From assembly GCA_030430345.1 (NCBI GenBank), contig JAUIFT010000265.1, forward strand, positions 1 through 5,255: 5,255 nucleotides of DNA, given 5' to 3'. The notes beneath the pieces were generated by a model, which made no database searches, was not told the DNA's origin, and saw only the letters and a program-made list of their open reading frames with translations. The stretch is from Calditrichia bacterium. GTDB taxonomy: Bacteria; Calditrichota; Calditrichia; RBG-13-44-9; J042. A program made the translations under genes and the position numbers. Positions 1 to 5,255 of the stretch are shown here, piece after piece (positions within the stretch are counted from its first letter, which is position 1; each line of letters opens with the position of its first letter).

Positions 1-468
1 AGCCTTGATTTTTCGGATGAGATTTTGGTGACCTTCGACATGGTGATAGCAAGCATCCATAGTAAGTTTGGAATGTCCGAACCGGAAGCCACGGATCGGC
101 TTATCCGGGCAATTCAAAATCCTCATGTGACTATTCTCGGACATCCTACTGGACGACTACTTTTAGCCAGGGACGGTTACCCCATCAATCATCATGCAGT
201 GATAGACGCCGCCGCGGAATTGGGCGTCTCTATCGAGATTAATGCAAATCCCCGCCGATTGGATTTAGATTGGCGGTTCTGCAAGTATGCCCGGGAAAAG
301 GGATTAATGATTTCTATAAATCCTGACGCCCATCGTATTGCCGGATATGCCGATGTCGAATATGGCGTTGGCATCGCCCGGAAAGGGTGGTTAAGAAAAA
401 GCGATATCCTCAACACTTATTCTGCAGAGGAAGTGTTGGCTTTTGCGAATAAGCGTCGCGAGTCGTAA
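1..468 (+). CDS. polX: DNA polymerase/3'-5' exonuclease PolX, C-terminal PHP domain (5' truncated by window edge)
   Basis: The frame is open from base 1 to a TAA at 466-468 and gives 155 residues, the end of a protein that is normally about 570 residues long. What is visible is the second half of a PHP (polymerase and histidinol phosphatase) domain. Counting from the first codon in the window, the metal-binding motifs are IASIHS (His20), GHPTGR (His48), EINANP (79-84) and the final INPDAH (Asp109, His111). The closing YGVGIARKGWLRKSDILNT stretch is typical of bacterial PolX. In this family the N-terminal Pol-beta-like domain fills short DNA gaps, and the PHP domain supplies metal-dependent 3'-5' exonuclease and phosphoesterase activity in base-excision repair. 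The polymerase part lies outside the window, so a stand-alone PHP phosphoesterase of the same clade cannot be fully excluded. A TTG at 25 could be read as a start, but the conserved motif residues begin before it, so the gene most likely enters from the left. Confidence 0.9.
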   Translation, partial: SLDFSDEILVTFDMVIASIHSKFGMSEPEATDRLIRAIQNPHVTILGHPTGRLLLARDGYPINHHAVIDAAAELGVSIEINANPRRLDLDWRFCKYAREKGLMISINPDAHRIAGYADVEYGVGIARKGWLRKSDILNTYSAEEVLAFANKRRES

Positions 469-520
469 ATAAGGATTTAGGCTATTAGCAATAAGAAAGC
501 TACCGGCTAAATGCCTGAAG

Positions 521-536
521 ACTAAATATATTTAGT
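521..536. promoter_or_regulatory. Perfect 16-bp palindrome, candidate operator upstream of the small RHH protein
   Basis: ACTAAATATATTTAGT is identical to its own reverse complement. It sits 23 nt before the ATG at 560, where a promoter would be expected. It contains TATATT (527-532), a 5/6 match to a sigma-70 -10 box, although no good -35 box precedes it. Ribbon-helix-helix dimers commonly bind short palindromes over their own promoter, so autoregulation is a reasonable inference. The sequence is also AT-rich, which makes chance palindromes more likely. Confidence 0.4.
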
Positions 537-559
537 GAAATCACAGTGAGGTGAGCAAT

Positions 560-724
560 ATGCAAACCGCGTTTACGATCAACGAGAATCTCCTGGCATT
601 CCTGGAAAATTTTGAAAAATTAGGATTTACCGATCAAAGCGAAGTCGTCTGCGTGGCATTAGAGCGCCTGAAGGATGAGTTTGATTTTTCTGAGGCAGAA
701 GAAGAACCTTCCGAAGAATCCTGA
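560..724 (+). CDS. Small ribbon-helix-helix-like (CopG/ParD-type) DNA-binding protein, 54 aa
   Basis: An ATG at 560 is preceded by a good Shine-Dalgarno site, GAGGTGA at 548-554, with 5 nt spacing. The frame runs 54 codons to a TGA at 722-724. Residues 3-8 (TAFTIN) look like the beta strand of a ribbon-helix-helix fold. Helix one follows (ENLLAFLENFEKLG, 9-22), then the turn FTDQSEVV with the conserved Ser-Glu-Val-Val, and helix two (VVCVALERLKDEF, 29-41). The tail after residue 42 is very acidic (EAEEEPSEES). This order matches the CopG/ParD/antitoxin family of dimeric DNA binders that recognise operators through the paired beta strand. No toxin-like reading frame follows, so it may be a solitary transcription regulator rather than an antitoxin. 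A perfect palindrome lies just upstream, and a strong terminator about 190 nt downstream closes the unit. The family assignment rests on pattern alone. Confidence 0.7.
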   Translation: MQTAFTINENLLAFLENFEKLGFTDQSEVVCVALERLKDEFDFSEAEEEPSEES

Positions 725-756
725 ATCAATTCGTCACAAACTGAGATATTTGAAAG

Positions 757-834
757 ATACCCGGTTATCTGGGATTCACGCCCGCCCCGAAGGGACTCCT
801 TTGGAGCGAAGCACACGAAATGCGCGAGGGGGGT
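757..834. repeat. Chain of four short hairpins, possible interspersed repeat or structured RNA
   Basis: Four adjacent stem-loops can be drawn. They are 760-773 (CCCGG/CTGGG with TTAT loop and one wobble pair), 785-794 (CCC/GGG, a UUCG tetraloop when read on the minus strand), 796-806 (CTCC/GGAG) and 811-825 (GCACA/TGCGC with one mismatch). CGAA or CGAG recurs at 788, 807, 816 and 825. The stretch is more GC-rich than its surroundings and ends in a run of six G. Frames across it on both strands start inside the 54-aa gene or run antisense to it, without a ribosome site. This looks like a noncoding intergenic repeat of the kind found in many copies per genome, but copy number cannot be judged from one window. 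A run of eight T (844-851) follows on the plus strand. Confidence 0.35.
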
Positions 835-911
835 TAGTTTACATTTTTTTTGCGTAATTTGCATGTTTCGCGGGCAGTATAAATTTCTTTAAGAAGGGTG
901 GTTTGCAGTAC

Positions 912-955
912 AATAAAAAAGCAGTTTCCCCAAAGCGGGAAACTGCTTTTTTATT
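912..955. terminator. Bidirectional rho-independent terminator
   Basis: There is a perfect inverted repeat of 19 bp per arm (912-930 and 937-955) around the 6-nt loop CAAAGC. The GC-rich core GCAGTTTCCC/GGGAAACTGC is flanked by a run of six A on the left and six T on the right, so a U-tract follows the hairpin whichever strand is transcribed. It lies between rightward genes ending at 724 and leftward genes ending at 971, exactly where convergent units need to stop. Confidence 0.93.
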
Positions 956-970
956 AATGTGGTAATCTAT

Positions 971-1180
971 TTACGACAATTGAAAACGAACGCGGCGCAT
1001 TACGGATTCAAAATCCACGCCATCTTCCTTGGCGATTTGCAACGCTTCCCGTAAGTAGTAATCATCCAATGTTTGATAATAATCCTTTAAGTAAAGCACA
1101 ACCAGATCTTCAGAGTCTTTTTTGCTCCACTCAGACCAGGGGGAATCGGATCCCATTTTCGAATTATTAATATTCTGCAC
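971..1180 (-). CDS. Conserved-looking hypothetical protein, 69 aa
   Basis: I do not recognise this family. The frame starts with GTG at 1180, chosen because AAAGGA (1187-1192, minus strand) sits 6 nt upstream. The in-frame ATG eight codons later has no such site. The stop is TAA at 971-973. The first 20 residues are polar and probably unstructured, with two Trp in a PWSEWSKKD segment. Residues 22-69 look helical and alternate acidic and basic, with an aromatic-rich stretch (VVLYLKDYYQTLDDYYLREAL) that suggests a small two- or three-helix bundle. There is no signal peptide, membrane segment, Cys pair or clear DNA-binding motif. It begins 12 nt after the HAD gene stop, so the two are almost certainly co-transcribed, and a bidirectional terminator follows 16 nt after its stop codon. 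A cytosolic adaptor or regulator linked to the HAD enzyme is possible but unproven. Confidence 0.7.
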   Translation of the reverse strand: MQNINNSKMGSDSPWSEWSKKDSEDLVVLYLKDYYQTLDDYYLREALQIAKEDGVDFESVMRRVRFQLS

Positions 1181-1192
1181 AGTAATTCCTTT

Positions 1193-1831
1193 CTAATACA
1201 TTTTTTTGAGCGCTTCCAAAACTTCCTGAAAATTACCGGCGACAACATCTGCTTGTTTCAGATGCATGGCCGTCAGGGTTGTTGTCAACGCTATGCACTT
1301 CATTCCCGCCAGTTTCGCGCTAATCACGCCGAATGGCGAATTCTCAATCGCAATACAATCGTCTGCTGCAACCTCCAGATAGTGCGCTGCCTTTAAAAAC
1401 GGCTCTGGAGAAGGTTTCGGTTCAAAAACGTCATCCGCAGTGATGATGACGGGAAAGTAGTCAATTAATCCGAAATCCGCCAGGGCAGAAATCACTCTTT
1501 CCCGGTTTCCTCCGGTAACCAGACCAATTTTAAGCTCTTTTTCCTGAATCCAATGTAATACATCCAGCAAAAAGGGATAAAGTTCGTTTTTTTTGATCTG
1601 GTCATAATACAGTCTTTTTTTACGAATGATATTTGATGTCTCGTCGTATGGCAAATTAAACTTGCGGATAAACTGGGTTGCCAGCTCCTTCATTCCGGCG
1701 CCTTCAACGATGTAGAGCTCTTCAGGGCTCATCTCGATGCCATATTCCGCCAGTGTTTTTCGCCATCCTTCGTAGTGGTCTTCCATGCTCCGGACTATCA
1801 CGCCATCAAAATCAAAAAGAACCGCCTGCAT
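1193..1831 (-). CDS. HAD-superfamily hydrolase, beta-phosphoglucomutase/phosphatase-like, 212 aa
   Basis: The protein shows all four haloacid dehalogenase motifs. Motif I is FDFDGVI with nucleophile Asp7 and acid/base Asp9. Motif II is Thr106 in GLVTGGN. Motif III is Lys139 in FEPKPSPEPF. Motif IV is Glu163-Asn164 in IENSPFGVISAKLAGM, the ENSP variant of the more usual EDSP. A helical C1-type cap occupies roughly residues 14-80. Length and order match subfamily IA enzymes (beta-phosphoglucomutase, phosphoglycolate-type and sugar-phosphate phosphatases), which act in the cytosol on small phosphorylated metabolites. The residues seen do not separate mutase from phosphatase, so the substrate is open. 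I chose the ATG at 1831 because GGAGG (1836-1840, minus strand) lies 4 nt before it. An in-frame ATG at 1846 would add five residues (MNGGN) but has no ribosome site. The 69-aa gene follows 12 nt downstream in the same unit. Confidence 0.9.
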   Translation of the reverse strand: MQAVLFDFDGVIVRSMEDHYEGWRKTLAEYGIEMSPEELYIVEGAGMKELATQFIRKFNLPYDETSNIIRKKRLYYDQIKKNELYPFLLDVLHWIQEKELKIGLVTGGNRERVISALADFGLIDYFPVIITADDVFEPKPSPEPFLKAAHYLEVAADDCIAIENSPFGVISAKLAGMKCIALTTTLTAMHLKQADVVAGNFQEVLEALKKMY

Positions 1832-2033
1832 ATTTCCTCCGTTCATTTACGTATGGCTGAGCCAAACTTCCCTGTATATTCCTAAGTTAAAATTTTCCTG
1901 TGTTTTTTTTGTGACATTTATATCATTTAGCATTTCTGATACACCAAAATATATAAAAAAAAATCGAATATCCGAAATTTTTGACTCACTTTTAATACGC
2001 AGAAAAAGAATCCGGGTTTCCTGATCGCATCTC

Positions 2034-2939
2034 CTATAAAATTTCGGTTGCTTGGGTGACGTATTGATGATACAGATTTTCCAAAACGCCCTGGGAGCGC
2101 AGCTTGTGAATCGGGATATCAGCGGCGCTTAATTGCCCGATAAGTTGCTGCACGATTGTCGCGCTGGCGGTAAAACGAATTCGGTATAAATCATCATTTT
2201 CAGCCAGGACAGTTGGTGAAATGTGTTCAAATTTTTCAACGACAGCCCGGGCGGCCGGAATGGTTTCTATCAGGAATATTTCCTGCTGGATTTCCTGTAA
2301 ACTCAATTTTTCAATAACGCTGCCTTCGTGGATAATAACCACAGCATCACAGAAGTCCTGGATCTCGTTAAGATTATGTGACGCATAGATAATGGTCATA
2401 TCTTCCAGTTGCCCGATAAAACTGCGCACACTTTTCTGTCCTTCCGGATCGAGGCCGGACATCGGCTCGTCCAAAAGCAGAATTTCCGGTTGATGCGCAA
2501 GCGCTGCGCAGATCATTACCCGTTGCCACATCCCTTTGGAAAAATCGGTAAGGAGATCATCCGCGACTTCACTTAAATTGGCAAACGCCAGTAAGGTGTC
2601 GATCCGCGTTTTTATATTCGGCATTTTGCCATTCATTTTTATAGCAAAAGATAATAATTCCCGCGGGGTGAAATTTTCCAGCCCTTCCTGCCGCTCCGGT
2701 AGATACCCGATGTATTTCCGGGCTTTTTCCAGATCGTTTTCCCCGAAAACAGTAATAGTGCCGCTGTCCGGTCGTACAAAATTGAGAAGTAAGCGTAATA
2801 AGGTTGTTTTACCGGAACCGTTTGCACCAATCAAGCCAATCTTTTCACCTTTGTTGATTGCCAGTGAAATATCTTCCACAGCAGGTGGGCCGGTTTTCGC
2901 ATAGCGCTTGGTAACATCTCGAAATTCAATTGAAGGCAT
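2034..2939 (-). CDS. ABC transporter ATP-binding protein (ABC-2/drug-export type), 301 aa
   Basis: This is a complete nucleotide-binding subunit. Walker A is GANGSGKTT (38-46, Lys44). The Q-loop region is IGYLPERQEG (77-86), with Glu82 where Gln is usual, as in many ABC-2-type exporters. The signature is FSKGM (133-137) in place of LSGGQ. Walker B is ILLLDEP (153-159, Asp157 and catalytic Glu158), the D-loop is SGLDPEG (161-167) and the switch is His188 in YASHN. After about residue 215 comes a C-terminal extension of about 85 residues, like the accessory domain of the CcmA/NatA/BcrA-type ATPases. Such proteins drive export of lipids, polysaccharides, antibiotics or ions together with a six-helix permease at the inner face of the membrane. 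No permease is visible: the next leftward gene, about 200 nt further on, is the HAD hydrolase, and the gene on the other side is divergent. The ATG at 2939 immediately precedes the conserved domain and has no clear Shine-Dalgarno site. A promoter-like TATAAT lies just upstream. Confidence 0.93.
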   Translation of the reverse strand: MPSIEFRDVTKRYAKTGPPAVEDISLAINKGEKIGLIGANGSGKTTLLRLLLNFVRPDSGTITVFGENDLEKARKYIGYLPERQEGLENFTPRELLSFAIKMNGKMPNIKTRIDTLLAFANLSEVADDLLTDFSKGMWQRVMICAALAHQPEILLLDEPMSGLDPEGQKSVRSFIGQLEDMTIIYASHNLNEIQDFCDAVVIIHEGSVIEKLSLQEIQQEIFLIETIPAARAVVEKFEHISPTVLAENDDLYRIRFTASATIVQQLIGQLSAADIPIHKLRSQGVLENLYHQYVTQATEIL

Positions 2940-2965
2940 AGTTTTAGATGAGCTGCATGTTAAAA

Positions 2966-2971
2966 ATTATA
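2966..2971 (-). promoter_or_regulatory. Candidate -10 box (TATAAT) for the ABC ATPase gene
   Basis: On the minus strand a perfect TATAAT lies 26 nt before the ATG at 2939, which would give a leader of about 20 nt. The expected -35 position reads AACTAT and is not a good match, so this would be an activator-dependent promoter or one for a non-standard sigma factor, if it is real. Confidence 0.35.
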
Positions 2972-3064
2972 TGTAAGTAAAGTCACAGATAGTTATTCAT
3001 AATTAGCGCTCATTGGGAAAGCCCGTCAAAAATTAGCTTGACTTTTCAGGGGATATGCGGCAAT

Positions 3065-3093
3065 TTCCCACTTCCATACGCTTGATCTATATA
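3065..3093 (+). promoter_or_regulatory. Candidate sigma-70-like promoter for the glycosyltransferase operon
   Basis: TTCCCA (3065-3070, 4/6 match to TTGACA) and TATATA (3088-3093, 4/6 match to TATAAT) are separated by exactly 17 nt. The second box lies within the palindrome CTATATATAG (3087-3096). Transcription from here would give a 5' leader of about 120 nt before the ATG at 3219. The match is modest and the region is AT-rich. Confidence 0.3.
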
Positions 3094-3174
3094 TAGGACA
3101 ATTTAGGCCGATATCCAAGACAGATCAGTAATAAAGCTCACGGAAATAAACCACCCGTAATCCGGTAAATAACG

Positions 3175-3222
3175 ATGCCGAAATCATTCGGTCTCCAAAA
3201 CGCAACCAATAGAAAAATATGA
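3175..3222 (+). promoter_or_regulatory. Possible leader reading frame overlapping the glycosyltransferase start
   Basis: An ATG at 3175 opens a 15-codon frame, MPKSFGLQNATNRKI, whose TGA (3220-3222) overlaps the ATG at 3219 in the classic ATGA arrangement used for translational coupling. A small hairpin, CCGAA-ATCA-TTCGG (3178-3191), lies at its start. The downstream gene has no ribosome site of its own, which would fit re-initiation. The leader itself has only a poor site (GGTAA at about 3164-3168), so chance is quite possible. Confidence 0.2.
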
Positions 3223-4406
3223 ATCCCGGTTCGCTTGAAAATTCCCCCAAACATGCTAATATGCAGAACGGTAGCACCGCTCAGGTGTATGCCGGTATCG
3301 ATTGCCTGGCATTACCGAAAAATTTTTCCGGCGCAGCTTATTACATCTACTACCTGGCGCGAAATCTGTTGGAACTACCCCGGGAAATTCCATTGGCCGT
3401 TTTTTGCAAACCGGTGCATAAACGCCTGTTTCAACCGCTGCTGAAGCCGGGTGATAAAATTGTTACCGCCCCTTTCCGGGGAAGAGCGGGGCAGCTCTTC
3501 TTTTACGAATATCGTCTGCGTAAATTACTGATCCGGGAAAATGTAAAAGTGTTTCTCGCTTCCCATTACATTTGCCCGCCCCGCGATGACCGTTACTCGT
3601 TGATCACAACGTTTCATGATATGGGCTTCTTGCTGCATCCGCAGTATTATCAAGTGATTAAGCGGGCTTATTTTGGCCGCAGGATAAAAACTTTTTTGGC
3701 CCGGGCAGACCGGATTGTTTCCGTCTCGCATACCACGGCGAAAAGCATTGCCCGGCTGTATCCGCAGTTTCAGCAGAAAATGACAGTGATTCATCCCGGC
3801 ATTAACCACCTGCCCTTAAAACCGGTCACCCCGAAACAGCCGCCGGTGATTGAGAAACCATATATCCTTTGCGTCAACACATTCGAAATCCGAAAAAATA
3901 TCCCTTTTATCATCCGGGTATTTGATTATTTGAAGCAAAAGCATAAAATTGAGCAGCGTCTGTTAATTGTCGGACAACCGGCGAATGGTTACAAAGCGCT
4001 TAAGCAGGCGATAAAAGCATCTCCTTTTCAGGATGATATTGTGATTGCTCGTTCAGTACCATCCGATGCGCTGGTGCATTATTATCAGAATTGCGATTTT
4101 TTTATTAATGCCTCTGCCTACGAAGGATTTGGGTTTACCCCATTCGAAGCAATGTATCAGAATGTCCCGGTGTTTCTCTATCAGAACAATGCGATTGAGG
4201 AAATACTGGGCAGCCATCGGTTTGTGTTCGACCATCTGTCTGCGGAGAAATGGGCCGATACGATTTGGGAAAACTATCAAAATGGATTTCGCCATAAACC
4301 TTCCCCGTCGGTGATTGAACACTTGAATTGGCGGAATACGGCTCTGGCAACACTCAATTTATTCGAAGCATCTGTTTTCAGTGGAGAAGCAAGTATTGTA
4401 TCATAA
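3219..4406 (+). CDS. Glycosyltransferase family 4-like (GT-B fold, retaining), 395 aa
   Basis: The length and layout are those of a group 1 (GT4) glycosyltransferase. The N-terminal acceptor domain begins at about residue 23 (VYAGIDCLALPKNFSGAAYY) and includes the THFHD-like TTFHDMGFLLHP (130-141, His133). The C-terminal Rossmann-like donor domain starts near YILCVNTFEIRKN (215-227), where Arg225 and Lys226 match the donor-phosphate-binding basic residues. The EX7E motif is Glu302 and Glu310 in YEGFGFTPFEAM, the hallmark of the nucleotide-sugar pocket. Such enzymes transfer a sugar from a nucleotide donor to a glycan, lipid or small acceptor on the cytoplasmic face of the membrane. No signal peptide or transmembrane segment is evident. 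The first 20 residues are not part of the domain and the ATG at 3219 lacks a Shine-Dalgarno site, so the true start could be the ATG at 3261, which also lacks one. The gene overlaps the following nucleotidyltransferase gene, so the two are co-translated. Donor and acceptor are unknown. Confidence 0.93.
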   Translation: MNPGSLENSPKHANMQNGSTAQVYAGIDCLALPKNFSGAAYYIYYLARNLLELPREIPLAVFCKPVHKRLFQPLLKPGDKIVTAPFRGRAGQLFFYEYRLRKLLIRENVKVFLASHYICPPRDDRYSLITTFHDMGFLLHPQYYQVIKRAYFGRRIKTFLARADRIVSVSHTTAKSIARLYPQFQQKMTVIHPGINHLPLKPVTPKQPPVIEKPYILCVNTFEIRKNIPFIIRVFDYLKQKHKIEQRLLIVGQPANGYKALKQAIKASPFQDDIVIARSVPSDALVHYYQNCDFFINASAYEGFGFTPFEAMYQNVPVFLYQNNAIEEILGSHRFVFDHLSAEKWADTIWENYQNGFRHKPSPSVIEHLNWRNTALATLNLFEASVFSGEASIVS

Positions 4407-5255
4407 AGAAATTCTGGCAACGATTCAGCTTGCCCATCATTTTGAGAGTGCATTTAGTCGGGAGCAGGTTTATCGTTACCTGCGTGTGCCGGCATCTCCC
4501 CGGGTATTTGAGAATGCTTTAAGCGAATTAATCGGGGATGGCATGGTCAGCGAAAAAGATGGGGTGCTGTTTGCCCGGGCGTTGGAAAAAAAATACTGCC
4601 GGAAACAGCAATGGAGCCGGGATTTGTTTCAGCATCACCAAAAGCATCTCTCTGTCATTACTCGTCTGCCCTGGGTGAAATATGCCGCTTTGACCGGTGC
4701 GAATGCCTTCGAATCCTGCGCCTGCAAAGATGATATCGATCTCTTTCTGATCACCCAAAAAAATCGCCTTTGGTTATCCTATCTTGCTCTGGTGCTGCTC
4801 AGCAAATTCTGGCGAAAGCGCGGGCTGCTTTGCATCAACTATTTAGTCGATGAAGCGAATTTGCATACCGAACAACAGGACTATTATACCGCAGTGCAAA
4901 TTGTGCAAATGATTCCGCTCATCCGGAGTGATTTTAGCGAAAAAATTATCACGGAAAATAGCTGGATCTTCGAATACCTTCCCAATGCCCGCCCGGAAAT
5001 TCTTGATAATGAGTTTTATCTGCTTGCGCATAAAAATGGTATCGCTAAGAATCATAGCAAGGATAATGGCTTACTGAGCAGGTTGAATCGCTTTGTTTAC
5101 AAGCGGTATGCCCGTCGACTCTCAGAAAAATATCCGGAATCTTTTGGTAAAGGCATTGTTTTGGGAGAAGGTATTGCCAAACTGAACCGGATGGATCATC
5201 ATGATATCTATAATTCAATTTACCAGAAAATTGATCAGGAAATTGAGGCGACGCT
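4396..5255 (+). CDS. Nucleotidyltransferase-domain protein with winged-helix-like N-terminus (3' truncated by window edge)
   Basis: The frame is open from the 4380s to the end of the window, giving 286 residues from the chosen start with no stop. Residues 4-60 form a winged-helix-like segment (ILATIQLAHHF, a recognition-helix-like SREQVYRYL, and ALSELIGDGMVSEKDGVLFA resembling a final helix and wing). The catalytic region of a Pol-beta-type nucleotidyltransferase follows: LTGANAFESC (99-108) with Gly101-Ala102 where Gly-Ser is usual, then DDIDLFLIT with Asp113 and Asp115 as the DxD metal pair. A hydrophobic stretch at 126-138 (WLSYLALVLLSKF) may be a buried helix or a membrane-associated segment. 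The start is uncertain. TTG at 4396 has GGAG (4383-4386) 9 nt upstream. GTG at 4381 would add five residues but lacks a ribosome site. Either way it overlaps the glycosyltransferase end, by 11 or 26 nt. Such domains transfer nucleotides to small molecules, RNA or proteins; the target here is unknown. Confidence 0.82.
   Translation, partial: MYHKEILATIQLAHHFESAFSREQVYRYLRVPASPRVFENALSELIGDGMVSEKDGVLFARALEKKYCRKQQWSRDLFQHHQKHLSVITRLPWVKYAALTGANAFESCACKDDIDLFLITQKNRLWLSYLALVLLSKFWRKRGLLCINYLVDEANLHTEQQDYYTAVQIVQMIPLIRSDFSEKIITENSWIFEYLPNARPEILDNEFYLLAHKNGIAKNHSKDNGLLSRLNRFVYKRYARRLSEKYPESFGKGIVLGEGIAKLNRMDHHDIYNSIYQKIDQEIEAT

Noticed and set aside
476..519. Inverted repeat TTTAGGC/GCCTGAA, a possible terminator for the PolX gene.
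   Set aside because: It includes a wobble pair, spans a loop of about 30 nt and has no following T-tract.
675..857. A 60-codon plus-strand frame overlapping the end of the small RHH-like gene, a possible toxin partner.
   Set aside because: It starts inside the 54-aa gene with no ribosome site, translates the hairpin region, and has no composition or motif like RelE/ParE toxins.
634..864. A 76-codon minus-strand frame across the hairpin region.
   Set aside because: It is antisense to the 54-aa gene, low-complexity Ser-rich in part, lacks a ribosome site, and the strong terminator at 912-955 would block leftward readthrough from a promoter outside its own region.
1955..1980. A run of nine T on the minus strand after a small TCG/CGA dyad, a possible terminator of the ABC gene.
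   Set aside because: The stem is only 3 bp, too weak to call as an intrinsic terminator; the ABC and HAD genes may be partly co-transcribed.
1785..2024. A 79-codon plus-strand frame in the AT-rich gap between the HAD and ABC genes.
   Set aside because: It begins antisense to the HAD gene start, has no ribosome site, and its composition follows the AT-rich noncoding sequence.
2536..2904. A 122-codon plus-strand frame opposite the ABC ATPase gene.
   Set aside because: It is a shadow of a well-conserved gene with all ABC motifs on the other strand; its translation shows no recognisable domain.
4053..4353. Two minus-strand frames opposite the C-terminal part of the glycosyltransferase.
   Set aside because: They lie antisense to the EX7E-containing domain and show no ribosome site or protein-like pattern.

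Overview
The window is an ordinary-looking stretch of bacterial chromosome with moderate GC, single-copy housekeeping or envelope-type genes and short intergenic gaps. I see no phage, insertion sequence, CRISPR array, tRNA or rRNA signal. A PHP-type DNA polymerase X, an orphan ABC ATPase and a glycosyltransferase/nucleotidyltransferase pair would fit a bacterium from a less-studied lineage, for example the Bacteroidota/Calditrichota-like groups. This placement is weak and rests on overall impression only. Some genes have clear Shine-Dalgarno sites (the small regulator at 560, the HAD gene and the 69-aa gene), while the two divergent genes at 2939 and 3219 have none that is convincing.

Layout. 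Positions 1-468 (+) hold the C-terminal PHP phosphoesterase end of a PolX-type polymerase, cut by the left edge. A 91-nt gap with a perfect 16-bp palindrome (521-536) leads to a 54-aa ribbon-helix-helix-like protein (560-724, +), a candidate self-regulating DNA-binding protein with no visible toxin partner. From about 757 to 834 is a chain of small hairpins that codes for nothing convincing. A perfect 19-bp inverted repeat at 912-955 is a bidirectional terminator serving this rightward gene and the leftward genes that follow.

Positions 971-1831 (-) hold a two-gene unit: a HAD phosphatase/phosphomutase-like enzyme followed 12 nt later by a 69-aa protein of unknown function. After an AT-rich gap of about 200 nt comes a complete ABC transporter ATPase (2034-2939, -) with no permease gene beside it. 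The 279-nt interval 2940-3218 is a divergent promoter region.

Positions 3219-4406 (+) encode a family-4-like glycosyltransferase. It overlaps the start of a protein with a winged-helix-like N-terminus and a nucleotidyltransferase domain, which runs off the right edge. These two genes form a tightly coupled operon and are the most function-suggestive pair in the window. They may act in making or modifying a cell-surface or small-molecule glycoconjugate, but no substrate can be read from the sequence.

No clearly new system is evident. The points most worth checking are the glycosyltransferase/nucleotidyltransferase pair, the small regulator with its palindrome, the hairpin chain, and a 15-codon leader frame whose stop overlaps the glycosyltransferase start.
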